Source: Aureimonas sp. Leaf324 (GTDB lineage: Bacteria > Pseudomonadota > Alphaproteobacteria > Rhizobiales > Rhizobiaceae). Taken from it: a stretch of 64,000 nt of DNA. The position numbers and the translations under genes are program-made. Positions within the stretch are counted from its first letter, which is position 1. Each line of letters opens with the position of its first letter. The notes beneath the pieces were generated by a model. That model worked only from the letters and a program-made list of their open reading frames with translations. It did no database searches and was not told the origin of the DNA. Of this stretch, positions 7,304 through 15,923 are shown piece by piece. The stretch spans positions 187,645 to 251,644 of the forward strand of contig NZ_LMOH01000023.1 of NCBI RefSeq assembly GCF_001423245.1, read 5' to 3'.

Positions 7304-8899
7304 ATGACCCTTCGCCCGATCCACGCGCTCATCGGCGCCGCCCTCTTCACCTCGACCCTTCTGGCAGGTCCGGCACTCGCCCAGACGCTGCACCGGGGCA
7401 ACGCGGGCGAGCCGCAGACGCTGGACCAGGCGCGCACCTCGGTGAACATCGAGGCCTTCGTGCTGAAGGATCTCTACGAGGGCCTGACGATCTACGACCC
7501 GAACGGCAAGATCGTGCCGGGCGCGGCGGAAAGCTGGCAGGTGTCGGACGACGGCACGGTCTACACGTTCAAGATCCGCGACGCCGCGAAGTGGTCGAAC
7601 GGCGATCCGGTGACGGCCGGTGATTTCGTCTTCTCGATGCGCCGCATCCAGGACCCGAAGACCGCCGCGCCCTACGCCAACATCCTCTACCCGATCAAGA
7701 ACGTCGAGAAGGCGAACAAGGGCGAGGTGCCGCTCGACCAGATCGGCGTGCGCGCCGTCGACGACAAGACGCTCGAGATCACGCTGGAGCGGCCGACGCC
7801 GTTCTTCATCGAGCTTCTGGCCCACCAGACCGGCCTGCCCGTCCACCCCGCGACCGTCCAGGCGCAGGGCGACAACTTCGTGCGTCCGGGCGTGATGGTC
7901 TCGAACGGCGCCTTCAAGCTCACCGAGCAGGTCACCAACGACCACATCACCGTCTCCAAGAACCCGGACTACTGGGACGCGGCGAACGTGAAGCTGAACG
8001 AGGTGATCTTCTATCCGATCGACGACGCGGCCGCCGCCCAGCGCCGCTTCCAGGCCGGCGAGATCGACATGACGTTCGACTTCGCCGCCGACCAGCTGGA
8101 GTTCCTGAAGAAGGAATTCGGCGATCAGGTCCGCGTGACGCCCAAGCTCTCGACCGAGTACTACGCCTTCGACACGCGCACCGCGCCGTTCGACGACGTG
8201 AACGTGCGCAACGCCCTGTCGATGGCGATCGACCGCGACTTCCTGTCGAAGGAGATCTTCCAGGGCGCCCGCCTGCCCGCCCTCTCCTTCGTGCCGCCCG
8301 GCATTCCCGGCTACGAGAAGCCGAGCGAGCCGACCTATGCCTCGATGGACCAGCTCGACCGCGAGGACGAGGCGCTGCGCCTCCTGAAGGACGCGGGCTA
8401 CGGCGAGGGCGGCAAGCCGCTCGACATCTCGATCCGCTACAACACCAACACCAACCACGAGCGCGTGGCGACCGCGATCGCCGACATGTGGCGCACCCAG
8501 TTCGGCGCCAACGTCACGCTGCAGAACTCCGACGTTGCCTCGCACTACGCCTACCTGCAGGAGGGCGGCACGTTCAACGTGGCGCGCGCCGGCTGGGTCG
8601 CCGACTATGCCGACGCCGAGAACTTCCTGGCGCTGACGACCACCGGCAACAAGACGTTCAACTATTCGAAGTGGTCGAACCCCGAATACGACCGCCTCGT
8701 GGCCGCCTCCTACGAGGAGAAGGACCCCGCCAAGCGCGCCGAGCTCCTGCATCAGGCCGAGACGCTGATCCTCAAGGAACAGCCGATCGTCCCGCTCCTG
8801 AACTCCGCCTCGCTGTGGCTGGTGTCCGACAAGGTGTCCGGCTGGGGCGACAACGTCGCCGACGAGCACCTGTCGAAGTACCTCTCGGTCAACCGCTAA
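7304..8899 (+). CDS. oppA: Peptide ABC transporter substrate-binding protein
   Basis: A 531-residue periplasmic solute-binding protein of family 5. It starts with a Sec signal peptide (basic MTLRP, hydrophobic core, ALA-Q cleavage near residue 26), followed by the family opening HRGNAGEPQTLDQA and the YTFKIRDAAKWSNGDPVTA block typical of OppA/MppA proteins. The ATG at 7304 is preceded by GGAG. It captures oligopeptides in the periplasm and hands them to the OppBC permease encoded downstream. A hairpin separates it from oppB, a common way to keep the binding protein more abundant than the membrane parts. The exact peptide preference (oligopeptide or murein peptide) cannot be told. Confidence 0.92.
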   Translation: MTLRPIHALIGAALFTSTLLAGPALAQTLHRGNAGEPQTLDQARTSVNIEAFVLKDLYEGLTIYDPNGKIVPGAAESWQVSDDGTVYTFKIRDAAKWSNGDPVTAGDFVFSMRRIQDPKTAAPYANILYPIKNVEKANKGEVPLDQIGVRAVDDKTLEITLERPTPFFIELLAHQTGLPVHPATVQAQGDNFVRPGVMVSNGAFKLTEQVTNDHITVSKNPDYWDAANVKLNEVIFYPIDDAAAAQRRFQAGEIDMTFDFAADQLEFLKKEFGDQVRVTPKLSTEYYAFDTRTAPFDDVNVRNALSMAIDRDFLSKEIFQGARLPALSFVPPGIPGYEKPSEPTYASMDQLDREDEALRLLKDAGYGEGGKPLDISIRYNTNTNHERVATAIADMWRTQFGANVTLQNSDVASHYAYLQEGGTFNVARAGWVADYADAENFLALTTTGNKTFNYSKWSNPEYDRLVAASYEEKDPAKRAELLHQAETLILKEQPIVPLLNSASLWLVSDKVSGWGDNVADEHLSKYLSVNR

Positions 8900-8912
8900 C
8901 CGGCGGTCCGAC

Positions 8913-8934
8913 GGGCGGCGCTCTGGCGCCGTCC
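8913..8934 (+). terminator. Intercistronic hairpin between oppA and oppB
   Basis: Nine-base arms GGGCGGCGC (8913-8921) and GCGCCGTCC (8926-8934), one G-T wobble, four-base loop. There is no T-run, so it more likely stabilises the oppA message or attenuates read-through than terminates fully. Confidence 0.5.
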
Positions 8935-8956
8935 CTCCGTCCCGAGAGCCCTTTCC

Positions 8957-9880
8957 ATGACCCGTTTCGTCTTCGGCCGCCTCCTCAGCGCGGTGCCGAC
9001 GCTGTTCATCGTCGTCACCCTGTCCTTTTTCCTGATGCGCATGGCCCCCGGCGGCCCGTTCAACCTCGAACGCCCGCTGCCGCCCTCGACCATGGCCAAT
9101 CTCATGGCCACCTACCGACTCGACCAGCCGCTGGTGGTCCAGTACTGGACCTACCTCTCCAACGCGGTTCGCGGCGATTTCGGACCGAGCTTCGTCTATC
9201 GCGACTATTCGGTCGCCGAACTGATCCTGCAGGCCCTGCCCTATTCGGTGACGCTCGGCCTCTGGGCGCTCGCCTTCGCCGTGATCGGGGGCACGATCGC
9301 CGGCGTCGTCGCCGCGCTGCGCCAGAACGGCTGGGTCGACTATCTCGTGATGGGCGTCGCCACCGTCGGCATCACGGTGCCGAACTTCGTGATCGGCCCG
9401 GTGCTCACCCTCGTCTTCGCGATCATCCTGTCGCTGATTCCGGCCGGCGGCTGGGGAGACGGCTCGTTCCGCAACCTCGTCCTGCCGGTGATCGCGCTCG
9501 GCCTGCCGCAACTCGCCGTCTTCGCGCGCCTGACGCGCGGCTCGATGATCGAGGCGATGCGCACCGACCACGTGCGCACCGCGAAAGCCTACGGTCTGCC
9601 CTGGCGCTCGGTCGTCGTCACCCATGCGATGCGCGGCGCGATGCTGCCGGCCGTGACCTATCTCGCGCCCTGCTGCGCGGCGCTCCTCACCGGTTCGACC
9701 GTGGTCGAGACGCTGTTCACCATCCCCGGCGTCGGCCGCTACTTCGTGGAAGGGGCGCTGAACCGCGACTACACGCTCGTGATGGGCACGGTGGTGCTGA
9801 TCTCGGTCTTCATCATCGCCTTCAACCTGCTGGTCGACCTTCTCTATGCCTTCCTCGACCCGAGGATCCGCCATGACTGA
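8957..9880 (+). CDS. oppB: Peptide ABC transporter permease OppB
   Basis: A 307-residue inner-membrane permease with six predicted helices. The N-terminal MTRFVFGRLLSAVPTLF and RMAPGGPF block are standard for OppB/DppB, and an EAA loop (EAMRTDHVRTAKAYGLPW) near residues 198-215 is the docking site for the ATPase. It forms the channel with OppC. The end overlaps the oppC start by eight bases, showing coupled translation. Confidence 0.93.
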   Translation: MTRFVFGRLLSAVPTLFIVVTLSFFLMRMAPGGPFNLERPLPPSTMANLMATYRLDQPLVVQYWTYLSNAVRGDFGPSFVYRDYSVAELILQALPYSVTLGLWALAFAVIGGTIAGVVAALRQNGWVDYLVMGVATVGITVPNFVIGPVLTLVFAIILSLIPAGGWGDGSFRNLVLPVIALGLPQLAVFARLTRGSMIEAMRTDHVRTAKAYGLPWRSVVVTHAMRGAMLPAVTYLAPCCAALLTGSTVVETLFTIPGVGRYFVEGALNRDYTLVMGTVVLISVFIIAFNLLVDLLYAFLDPRIRHD

Positions 9881-11039
9881 CCTCGCCTCCACCACGCCCG
9901 ATCCCGGCCCGCTGCCCGGCGACCTGCCCGTGGCGCCGCAGGACGTTCGTGGCCGCTCGCTGTTCCAGCTGGCGCTGCTGCGCCTGCGCCGGAACCGCGC
10001 TGCTATGGCCGGCTTCGTGATCCTGATCCTCGTCGCGCTGTTCTCGTTCCTCGGGCCGCAATTCACCGATCATCGCTACGATCAGGTGTTCCAGTCCTAC
10101 GTCTCGGTGCCGCCCTCGCTCGAGGCGTGGCCGCGGGAGGAAAACCTCCAGAGCGCGGTGGAAAGCGTCGCCGAGCGGGCACGCGTCACGCTCGCCGCCT
10201 TCGACGTCGAGGACGGGCGATACCGTGCGACGATCCGCTCGGACGAGTCGATCGACCCGCGCGTCCTGCGCTACTTCGACCGGTCCGGCCAGCTGGGCAC
10301 CGCGGCGGAAGTGACGGAAACGCGCGACGACGGGCGGGAGCTCGTCGTGTCCGGCACCGTCGGGCAGCAGTATTTTCCGTTCGGCACCGACGGCAACGGG
10401 CGCGATCTCATGGTCCGCACGATGGTGGGCGGGCAGATCTCGCTCGTGATCGGCGTTCTCGCCAGTCTCGTGTCGCTGGTCATCGGCGTCACCTACGGCG
10501 CGGTGTCGGGCTATGTCGGCGGGCGCGTCGACAACCTGATGATGCGTCTCGTCGAGATCCTCTACTCGCTGCCCTTCGTCTTCATGGTGATCATGCTGGT
10601 CGCCTTCTTCGGGCGGTCCTTCGTCCTGATCTTCGTGGCGATCGGCCTCGTGGAGTGGCTGGATATGGCGCGCATCGTGCGGGGCCAGACGCTCACCATC
10701 AAGCGGCGCGAGTTCGTCGCCGCGGCGGAGGCCATGGGCCTCACCGACCGGCAGATCGTGCGGCGCCACATCGTGCCCAACACGATCGGCCCCGTGGTCG
10801 TCTTCGTCACCATCGTGGTGCCGAAGGTGATCCTCTTGGAAAGCTTCCTGTCCTTCCTCGGCCTCGGCGTTCAGGCGCCGCTGACGAGCTGGGGCGCGTT
10901 GATCTCGGACGGGGCGCAGACCATCCAGGCGGCCCCCTGGCTCCTGCTCTTTCCGGCGGTGCTCTTTTGCGTGACGCTCTTCGCGCTCAACTTCATCGGC
11001 GACGGGTTGCGCGACGCCTTCGATCCGAGGGACCGCTGA
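9873..11039 (+). CDS. oppC: Peptide ABC transporter permease OppC with enlarged periplasmic insert
   Basis: A 388-residue permease starting at ATG 9873 inside the end of oppB. The first helix (about 44-65) is followed by roughly 110 mostly polar residues before the helix starting near 190, then the usual TMD with EAA loop (AAAEAMGLTDRQIVRRH) and LESFLSFLGLGVQAP near the end. E. coli OppC is about 300 residues, so this form carries an extra periplasmic domain, a variation seen in other alphaproteobacterial OppC proteins. It pairs with OppB and lies one base before the ATPase gene. Confidence 0.92.
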   Translation: MTDLASTTPDPGPLPGDLPVAPQDVRGRSLFQLALLRLRRNRAAMAGFVILILVALFSFLGPQFTDHRYDQVFQSYVSVPPSLEAWPREENLQSAVESVAERARVTLAAFDVEDGRYRATIRSDESIDPRVLRYFDRSGQLGTAAEVTETRDDGRELVVSGTVGQQYFPFGTDGNGRDLMVRTMVGGQISLVIGVLASLVSLVIGVTYGAVSGYVGGRVDNLMMRLVEILYSLPFVFMVIMLVAFFGRSFVLIFVAIGLVEWLDMARIVRGQTLTIKRREFVAAAEAMGLTDRQIVRRHIVPNTIGPVVVFVTIVVPKVILLESFLSFLGLGVQAPLTSWGALISDGAQTIQAAPWLLLFPAVLFCVTLFALNFIGDGLRDAFDPRDR

Positions 11040-11040
11040 C

Positions 11041-12663
11041 ATGGCCGAGACGGTGCTTTCCATCCGCGACCTTCGCGTCGCCTTCGACACCGAGGACGGC
11101 CAACTCGATGCCGTGAAGGGCGTGTCCTTCGAGGTCGCGCCCGGCGAAACGCTGGCGGTCGTCGGCGAATCGGGGTCCGGCAAGAGCCAGACCATGATGG
11201 CGGTGATGGGGCTTCTGGCCGCCAACGGTCGAGCCTCGGGCTCGGCGCGCTATCGCGGGGAGGAGATCCTCGGGCTCCCTGCCCGCCAGCTCAACCGCTA
11301 TCGCGGCGCCAAGATCTCGATGATCTTCCAGGAGCCGATGACCTCGCTCGACCCGCTCTATCCCGTGGGCAAGCAGATCGGCGAGGTGATCCGCCACCAT
11401 TCGGGCAAGCGCGGCTCGGCCGTGCGGGCGCGGGTGCTCGAACTCCTGCGCCTCGTCGGCATCCCCGAGCCCGAGCGGCGCATCGACAGCTTCCCGCACG
11501 AGCTCTCCGGCGGCCAGCGCCAGCGCGTGATGATCGCCATGGCGCTCGCCAACGATCCCGAGCTGCTGATCGCCGACGAGCCGACGACCGCGCTCGACGT
11601 GACGGTGCAGGCGCAGATCCTGAAGCTTCTCGCCGATCTCCAGAAGCGTCTCGGCATGGCGATCCTCCTCATCACCCACGATCTCGGCGTCGTCCGGCAT
11701 TTCGCCGGCCGGGTCGTCGTCATGCGTCGCGGCGAGGTGGTCGAGGAAGGGCCGACGGAGGCGATCTTCTCCTCGCCCCGGCACGACTACACTAGGATGC
11801 TGCTCGCCGCCGAACCTCAGGGCGGCAAGCCGCCGGTGCCCGAGGGCGCGCCGCTCGTCCTGTCGGCGCAGGACGTCGTCGTCGACTACGACCTGCGGGG
11901 ATCGAAGGGTCTCTTCTCGAAAGGGCCCGACACGTTCCGCGCCGTCGACCACGTCTCGCTGGCCCTGAAGAGCGGCCAGACGATCGGCGTCGTCGGGGAA
12001 TCGGGGTCTGGCAAGTCGACGCTGGGCCGCGCCATCCTGCGCCTCCTGCCGAGCGACGGGCGATACCGCTTCGAGGGCCAGGACATCACCGTCTTCGACC
12101 GGCGGCGCATGCGCCCGCTGCGGCGCGAGCTTCAGCTGATGTTCCAGGACCCGTTCGGCTCGCTCAGCCCGCGCCTCACGGTCGGCGAGATCGTCACCGA
12201 GGGCCTGCTAGTTCACGAGCCGGCACTGTCGGCCACGGATCGCTCGCGCCGTGCGGCCGCCGCGCTCGAGGAGGTCGGCCTGCCACCGGAAGCGCGCAAC
12301 CGCTACCCGCACGAGTTCTCGGGCGGGCAGCGCCAGCGCATCGCGATCGCGCGCGCGATGATCCTGAAGCCGAAGGTCGTGGTGCTGGACGAGCCGACCT
12401 CGGCGCTCGACCGCTCGGTGCAGGTGCAGATCGTCGAGCTTCTGCGCAAGCTCCAGCGAGAGCACGGCCTGTCCTACGTCTTCATCAGCCACGATCTCGC
12501 GGTGATCCGGGCGATCTCGGACCACATCCTTGTCATGAAGGACGGCAAGCTGGTCGAGGAAGGCGCGACGGAGGACATCTTCTCCGCCCCGCGCGAGGAC
12601 TACACCCGCACGCTGATCGCCGCCGCCTTCGACGCCAAGCGGCCTCGCGAACTGGCCGCCTGA
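11041..12663 (+). CDS. oppDF: Peptide ABC transporter ATP-binding protein, OppD-OppF fusion
   Basis: A 540-residue protein with two complete ATPase domains, equivalent to OppD and OppF in one chain. Domain 1 (about 1-255) has Walker A GESGSGKS, signature LSGGQRQR and Walker B LLIADEP. Domain 2 (about 275-535) has [17 protein letters not shown] and VVLDEP. Each ends with the oligopeptide-family C-terminal stretch ([28 protein letters not shown]). It powers the OppBC channel. It starts one base after oppC and is followed directly by a strong terminator. Confidence 0.95.
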   Translation: MAETVLSIRDLRVAFDTEDGQLDAVKGVSFEVAPGETLAVVGESGSGKSQTMMAVMGLLAANGRASGSARYRGEEILGLPARQLNRYRGAKISMIFQEPMTSLDPLYPVGKQIGEVIRHHSGKRGSAVRARVLELLRLVGIPEPERRIDSFPHELSGGQRQRVMIAMALANDPELLIADEPTTALDVTVQAQILKLLADLQKRLGMAILLITHDLGVVRHFAGRVVVMRRGEVVEEGPTEAIFSSPRHDYTRMLLAAEPQGGKPPVPEGAPLVLSAQDVVVDYDLRGSKGLFSKGPDTFRAVDHVSLALKSGQTIGVVGESGSGKSTLGRAILRLLPSDGRYRFEGQDITVFDRRRMRPLRRELQLMFQDPFGSLSPRLTVGEIVTEGLLVHEPALSATDRSRRAAAALEEVGLPPEARNRYPHEFSGGQRQRIAIARAMILKPKVVVLDEPTSALDRSVQVQIVELLRKLQREHGLSYVFISHDLAVIRAISDHILVMKDGKLVEEGATEDIFSAPREDYTRTLIAAAFDAKRPRELAA

Positions 12664-12667
12664 TAAC

Positions 12668-12696
12668 AAAAGGGGCGCCGGATCGGCGCCCCTTTT
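12668..12696. terminator. Bidirectional rho-independent terminator
   Basis: Perfect 12-base arms AAAAGGGGCGCC (12668-12679) and GGCGCCCCTTTT (12685-12696) around a five-base loop. The A-run/T-run symmetry allows it to end both the opp operon and the convergent tct operon. Confidence 0.9.
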
Positions 12697-12720
12697 CGTT
12701 TGTGCGACGTCTTCGGCCGG

Positions 12721-14223
12721 TCAGGCGGCGTGTGCCGGCCTGATCATCTGGATCGCCTTCGAGACCAGTGGCCAGGCGAGAAGCAGGAGCGCCAGCGCCA
12801 TCAGGGTGCCGACCAGCCCGTTCGACCAGAAGATCGACAGCGATCCGCCGGAATAGAGCATCGACTGGCGGAACGCGTCCTCGGCCTTGTCGCCGAGCAC
12901 CATGGCCAGAACCAGCGGCGCGATCGGGTAGTCCAGCCGCTTGAAGACGTAGCCGACGATGCCGAAGGCCACCGCCATCATCACGTCGAACTCGGCGTTC
13001 GCCACCGTGTAGGCGCCGATCAGGCAGACCACGATGATGATCGGCCCGATGATGCCGAAGGGAATGCGCAGGATCGAGGCGAAGAGCGGCACGGTGGCGA
13101 GCACCAGCACCACGGCGATGATGTTGGACAGGTACATCGAGGCGATGAGGCCCCAGACGAAGTCCGGCTGCTCGACGAAGAGAAGCGGGCCGGGCTGGAG
13201 GCCCCAGATCATCAGGCCGCCCATCATGACGGCCGCCGTCGCCGAGCCAGGCACGCCGAGCGCCAGCATCGGCAGGAGCGCCGAGGTGCCGGCCGAATGG
13301 TCGGCGACTTCCGGCGCGATGACGCCTTCCGGCTCGCCCTTGCCGAAGTTCCGGCCATACTTGCCGAAGCGGCGACCGAGGCCGTAGCTCATGAAGGACG
13401 CGGCCGTTGGTCCGCCGGGCGTGATGCCCATCCACACGCCGACGGCGGCGGAGCGGAGGAAGGTCACCCAGTAGTGCGGCAGACGGGCGAGCGCCCGGAA
13501 GATCTCGCGCACCTCGATCTTGGACGAGACGCCCTTGAACTTCAGCTCTTCCTGCACGGTGAGCAGGAGCTCGCCGATGCCGAAGAGACCGATCACGGCG
13601 ACGAGGAAGGAGATGCCGCGCAGGAGGTCCGGCCAGCCGAAGGTGAGACGAAGCTCGCCCGACACCGTGTCCATGCCGACCGTCGCGAACGCGAGACCTG
13701 CGAGCAGCGACACGGCCGCCTTGATCGGATCGCCGCCGCCGAGCCCGATGAAGGAGCAGAAGGCCAGAAGGTAGATCGCGAAGAACTCGGGGCTCGAGAA
13801 GCGCAGCGCGAACTCGGCGATCCAGCCGGCCAGAAGCGTGATGACGATGACGCCGGTCAGCGCGCCGATGCCGGCCGAGAAGAAGGCGGTCGACAGCGCT
13901 TCGGTCGCCCGGCCCTGCTTCGCCATCGGGTAGCCGTCGAAAGTGGTCGCCACCGACGACGGCTCGCCGGGAATGTTGAAGAGGATCGAGGTCGTCGATC
14001 CGCCGAACAGTGCGCCCCAGTACATCGAGGACAGGAGGATGATCGCCGAGACCGGCTCCATCGTGAAGGTCAGCGGCAGGAGCAGCGTCACGCCATTGGG
14101 CGCGCCGAGGCCCGGCAGCACCCCGACGAGGATGCCGAGCAGCACGCCCATGACGATGAGCGCGACATGGTAGAACGAGAAGGCGACGGAGAAGCCGTGC
14201 AGGAGATTGGCGATGTCAGCCAT
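12721..14223 (-). CDS. tctA: Tripartite tricarboxylate transporter permease TctA
   Basis: A 500-residue permease with about ten to twelve hydrophobic segments. Family landmarks include PGLGAPNGVTLLLPLTF near 35-50, GGSTTSILFNIPGEP near 73-87, and GGPTAASFMSYGLGRRFGK near 270. TctA is the large membrane subunit of TTT systems, which take up carboxylates or related small acids using a proton or sodium gradient and a TctC binding protein. It is the last of three transporter genes on the minus strand, 12 bp after tctB. Confidence 0.94.
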   Translation of the reverse strand: MADIANLLHGFSVAFSFYHVALIVMGVLLGILVGVLPGLGAPNGVTLLLPLTFTMEPVSAIILLSSMYWGALFGGSTTSILFNIPGEPSSVATTFDGYPMAKQGRATEALSTAFFSAGIGALTGVIVITLLAGWIAEFALRFSSPEFFAIYLLAFCSFIGLGGGDPIKAAVSLLAGLAFATVGMDTVSGELRLTFGWPDLLRGISFLVAVIGLFGIGELLLTVQEELKFKGVSSKIEVREIFRALARLPHYWVTFLRSAAVGVWMGITPGGPTAASFMSYGLGRRFGKYGRNFGKGEPEGVIAPEVADHSAGTSALLPMLALGVPGSATAAVMMGGLMIWGLQPGPLLFVEQPDFVWGLIASMYLSNIIAVVLVLATVPLFASILRIPFGIIGPIIIVVCLIGAYTVANAEFDVMMAVAFGIVGYVFKRLDYPIAPLVLAMVLGDKAEDAFRQSMLYSGGSLSIFWSNGLVGTLMALALLLLAWPLVSKAIQMIRPAHAA

Positions 14224-14235
14224 GGATCGATCTCC

Positions 14236-14781
14236 TCAATAGATGCCGAGCAGCGGCATGACGACGCCCTTGGCGAGCGGCACCTGGAACCAGAACTCGA
14301 AGGTGACGAAGAAGACGGCCATCGTCGCGACCGCGATTACCGTCGCCTTCAAGACGCCGACCTTGCCGAGCGTCATCATCGAGAAGACGAGGAACAGCGC
14401 GCCGGACAGATAGACGCCGAGCCACGGAATGAGCGCGGCGGAGATCGCTGTCGGCACAAAGACCGAGGCGATGCGCCCGAGCGCCCCGTCCTTGAGGAAG
14501 CGCTCGTCGAGGCCGGTCGGCTCGTGCAGCGCGACGGCGCCGCCCGCGGCCTGCGCCTCAAGGTTGGCGGGCGCGCGACGACGCCCCGTGAGGCCGTATT
14601 TGACGGCGATCACGAGGCCGAGCACCGTCAGGATGATGCCGATGCGGAACGGGAAATAGCCGGCGGAGGGACCGAAGTCCGTCCAGCCGGTGCCGTTCTC
14701 CAGGCTGCCATAGGCCGTGACGACACCCAGAAGGGTTGCCGAAAGGCCGGTCGCGACTTCGATGTGACGGCGGGTGACCAT
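14236..14781 (-). CDS. tctB: Tripartite tricarboxylate transporter small permease TctB
   Basis: A 181-residue protein with four hydrophobic segments (about 12-32, 42-62, 98-118, 130-172) and the opening RRHIEVATGLSATLLGV, fitting the TctB small subunit. It sits between tctC and tctA in the standard order C-B-A, with a hairpin before it. TctB sequences are poorly conserved, so the call leans on size, topology and position. Confidence 0.88.
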   Translation of the reverse strand: MVTRRHIEVATGLSATLLGVVTAYGSLENGTGWTDFGPSAGYFPFRIGIILTVLGLVIAVKYGLTGRRRAPANLEAQAAGGAVALHEPTGLDERFLKDGALGRIASVFVPTAISAALIPWLGVYLSGALFLVFSMMTLGKVGVLKATVIAVATMAVFFVTFEFWFQVPLAKGVVMPLLGIY

Positions 14782-14807
14782 CGCGCGTCCTCCCCTTTTG
14801 CGAAACG

Positions 14808-14834
14808 GGCCGGCGAACGGGGCGACCGTCGGCC
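14808..14834 (-). terminator. Intercistronic hairpin between tctC and tctB
   Basis: Eight-base arms GGCCGGCG (14808-14815) and CGTCGGCC (14827-14834), one wobble, 11-base loop, no T-run. It is placed like the hairpins after the other two binding-protein genes in this window and may set a higher tctC level. Confidence 0.4.
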
Positions 14835-14860
14835 GGCCGCCCGCAACACCGGCGATCGGC

Positions 14861-15847
14861 TTAGTTGACGAGCCAGCCGTCCGCTTCGAACTGCGTGCGC
14901 GAGCGCTCGACGTCGGCGGCGATGTAGGACTTGAACTCGTCGCCGGTCATGAAGCGGGCCGTCTGCGAGGTGTTCTTCAGGTAGGCCTGGAATTCCGGCG
15001 TCGCGGACACCTTCTTCAGGAGATCGGTGTACCAGGCGACGGCCTCGGCGGGCACGTCGGCCGGAGCGAAGACGGTGCGCGGCATCTGGTAGGCATCGAC
15101 GCCAAGGCCCTGCTCGCGGCAGGTCGGGATGTCGTTCCACGACATGGTCTCGGTGACCTTGGTCGTGTCGGCCATCCGCTCGGCCGCCATCACGCAGAGG
15201 GGTTTCGCCTGCCCTGCGCGCCATTGGCCGACATTCTCGGCCGGGTTGTTGGTGTTGGCGTCGATATGGTTGCCGGCGAGCTGCACGGCGGCCTCGGAGC
15301 CCGACTTGAAGGGGATGTAGAGGAACTTCGCCCCCGTCGCGGCCTCGATGCGGCGGACCAGCGTCTGGTCGACGTCCTTGGACTGCGAACCGCCGAAGCG
15401 GATCTTGCCCGGCGAAGCCTTACCGGCTTCCACGAGGTCGGTAATCGTCTTGTAGGGGCTGTCGGCCTGCACCCAGACCACGAACTCGTCGACGGCAAGC
15501 GTCGCGACCGGCGTCAGGTCCTCGGACTTGTAGCCGAGGCGCGTGACGAGCGGCAGCTGCCACTCGTTGGAGGTGCCGAGGATCAGCTTGTGGTCGTCGC
15601 CCTCCGAGCCCGCGCCGTAGATGAACGCCTCGGCGCCCGAGCCGCCGCCCTTGTTGGAGACGACGACGTTGGTCGGCGACAGGTTCTCCTTGGCGATCGC
15701 CGCCTGGATCTGGCGCGCGAACTGGTCGGTGCCGCCGCCGGCGCCGCCGGCCGCGATGAACTCGACCGGCTTGGTCGGAGCCCACTGCGCCATGGCCGGC
15801 GCGGCGAGAGCAAGCGTGACGAGGGCGGTGGTTGCGAAGAGCTTCAT
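14861..15847 (-). CDS. tctC: Tripartite tricarboxylate transporter substrate-binding protein TctC
   Basis: A 328-residue periplasmic binding protein. The ATG at 15847 begins a clear signal peptide (MKLFATTALVTLALAAPAMA, cleavage near 20). The mature start WAPTKPVEFIAAGGAGGGTD matches the TctC/Bug family ligand loop, and FGGSQSKDVD lies near 170. The gene is 5'-most of tctCBA and 76 bp downstream of the DhaK-like kinase, so the transporter is probably co-transcribed with the catabolic genes and imports their substrate. The ligand is not readable; a small sugar acid or dicarboxylate fits the family and context. Confidence 0.92.
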   Translation of the reverse strand: MKLFATTALVTLALAAPAMAQWAPTKPVEFIAAGGAGGGTDQFARQIQAAIAKENLSPTNVVVSNKGGGSGAEAFIYGAGSEGDDHKLILGTSNEWQLPLVTRLGYKSEDLTPVATLAVDEFVVWVQADSPYKTITDLVEAGKASPGKIRFGGSQSKDVDQTLVRRIEAATGAKFLYIPFKSGSEAAVQLAGNHIDANTNNPAENVGQWRAGQAKPLCVMAAERMADTTKVTETMSWNDIPTCREQGLGVDAYQMPRTVFAPADVPAEAVAWYTDLLKKVSATPEFQAYLKNTSQTARFMTGDEFKSYIAADVERSRTQFEADGWLVN

Positions 15848-15923
15848 TGGATCATGCCTCCCAGACGGATCGTTGAAGAAAAGAGGACCCGGCCGGTCGT
15901 CCGGCCGGGGAATGGAGAGCCGG

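Noticed and set aside
7223-10066. Long minus-strand frame across oppA-oppB
   Set aside because: Antisense shadow of clearly identified genes; no motif or start site.
12700-14868. Long plus-strand frame opposite tctA-tctB
   Set aside because: Shadow of two membrane-protein genes, no recognisable domain.
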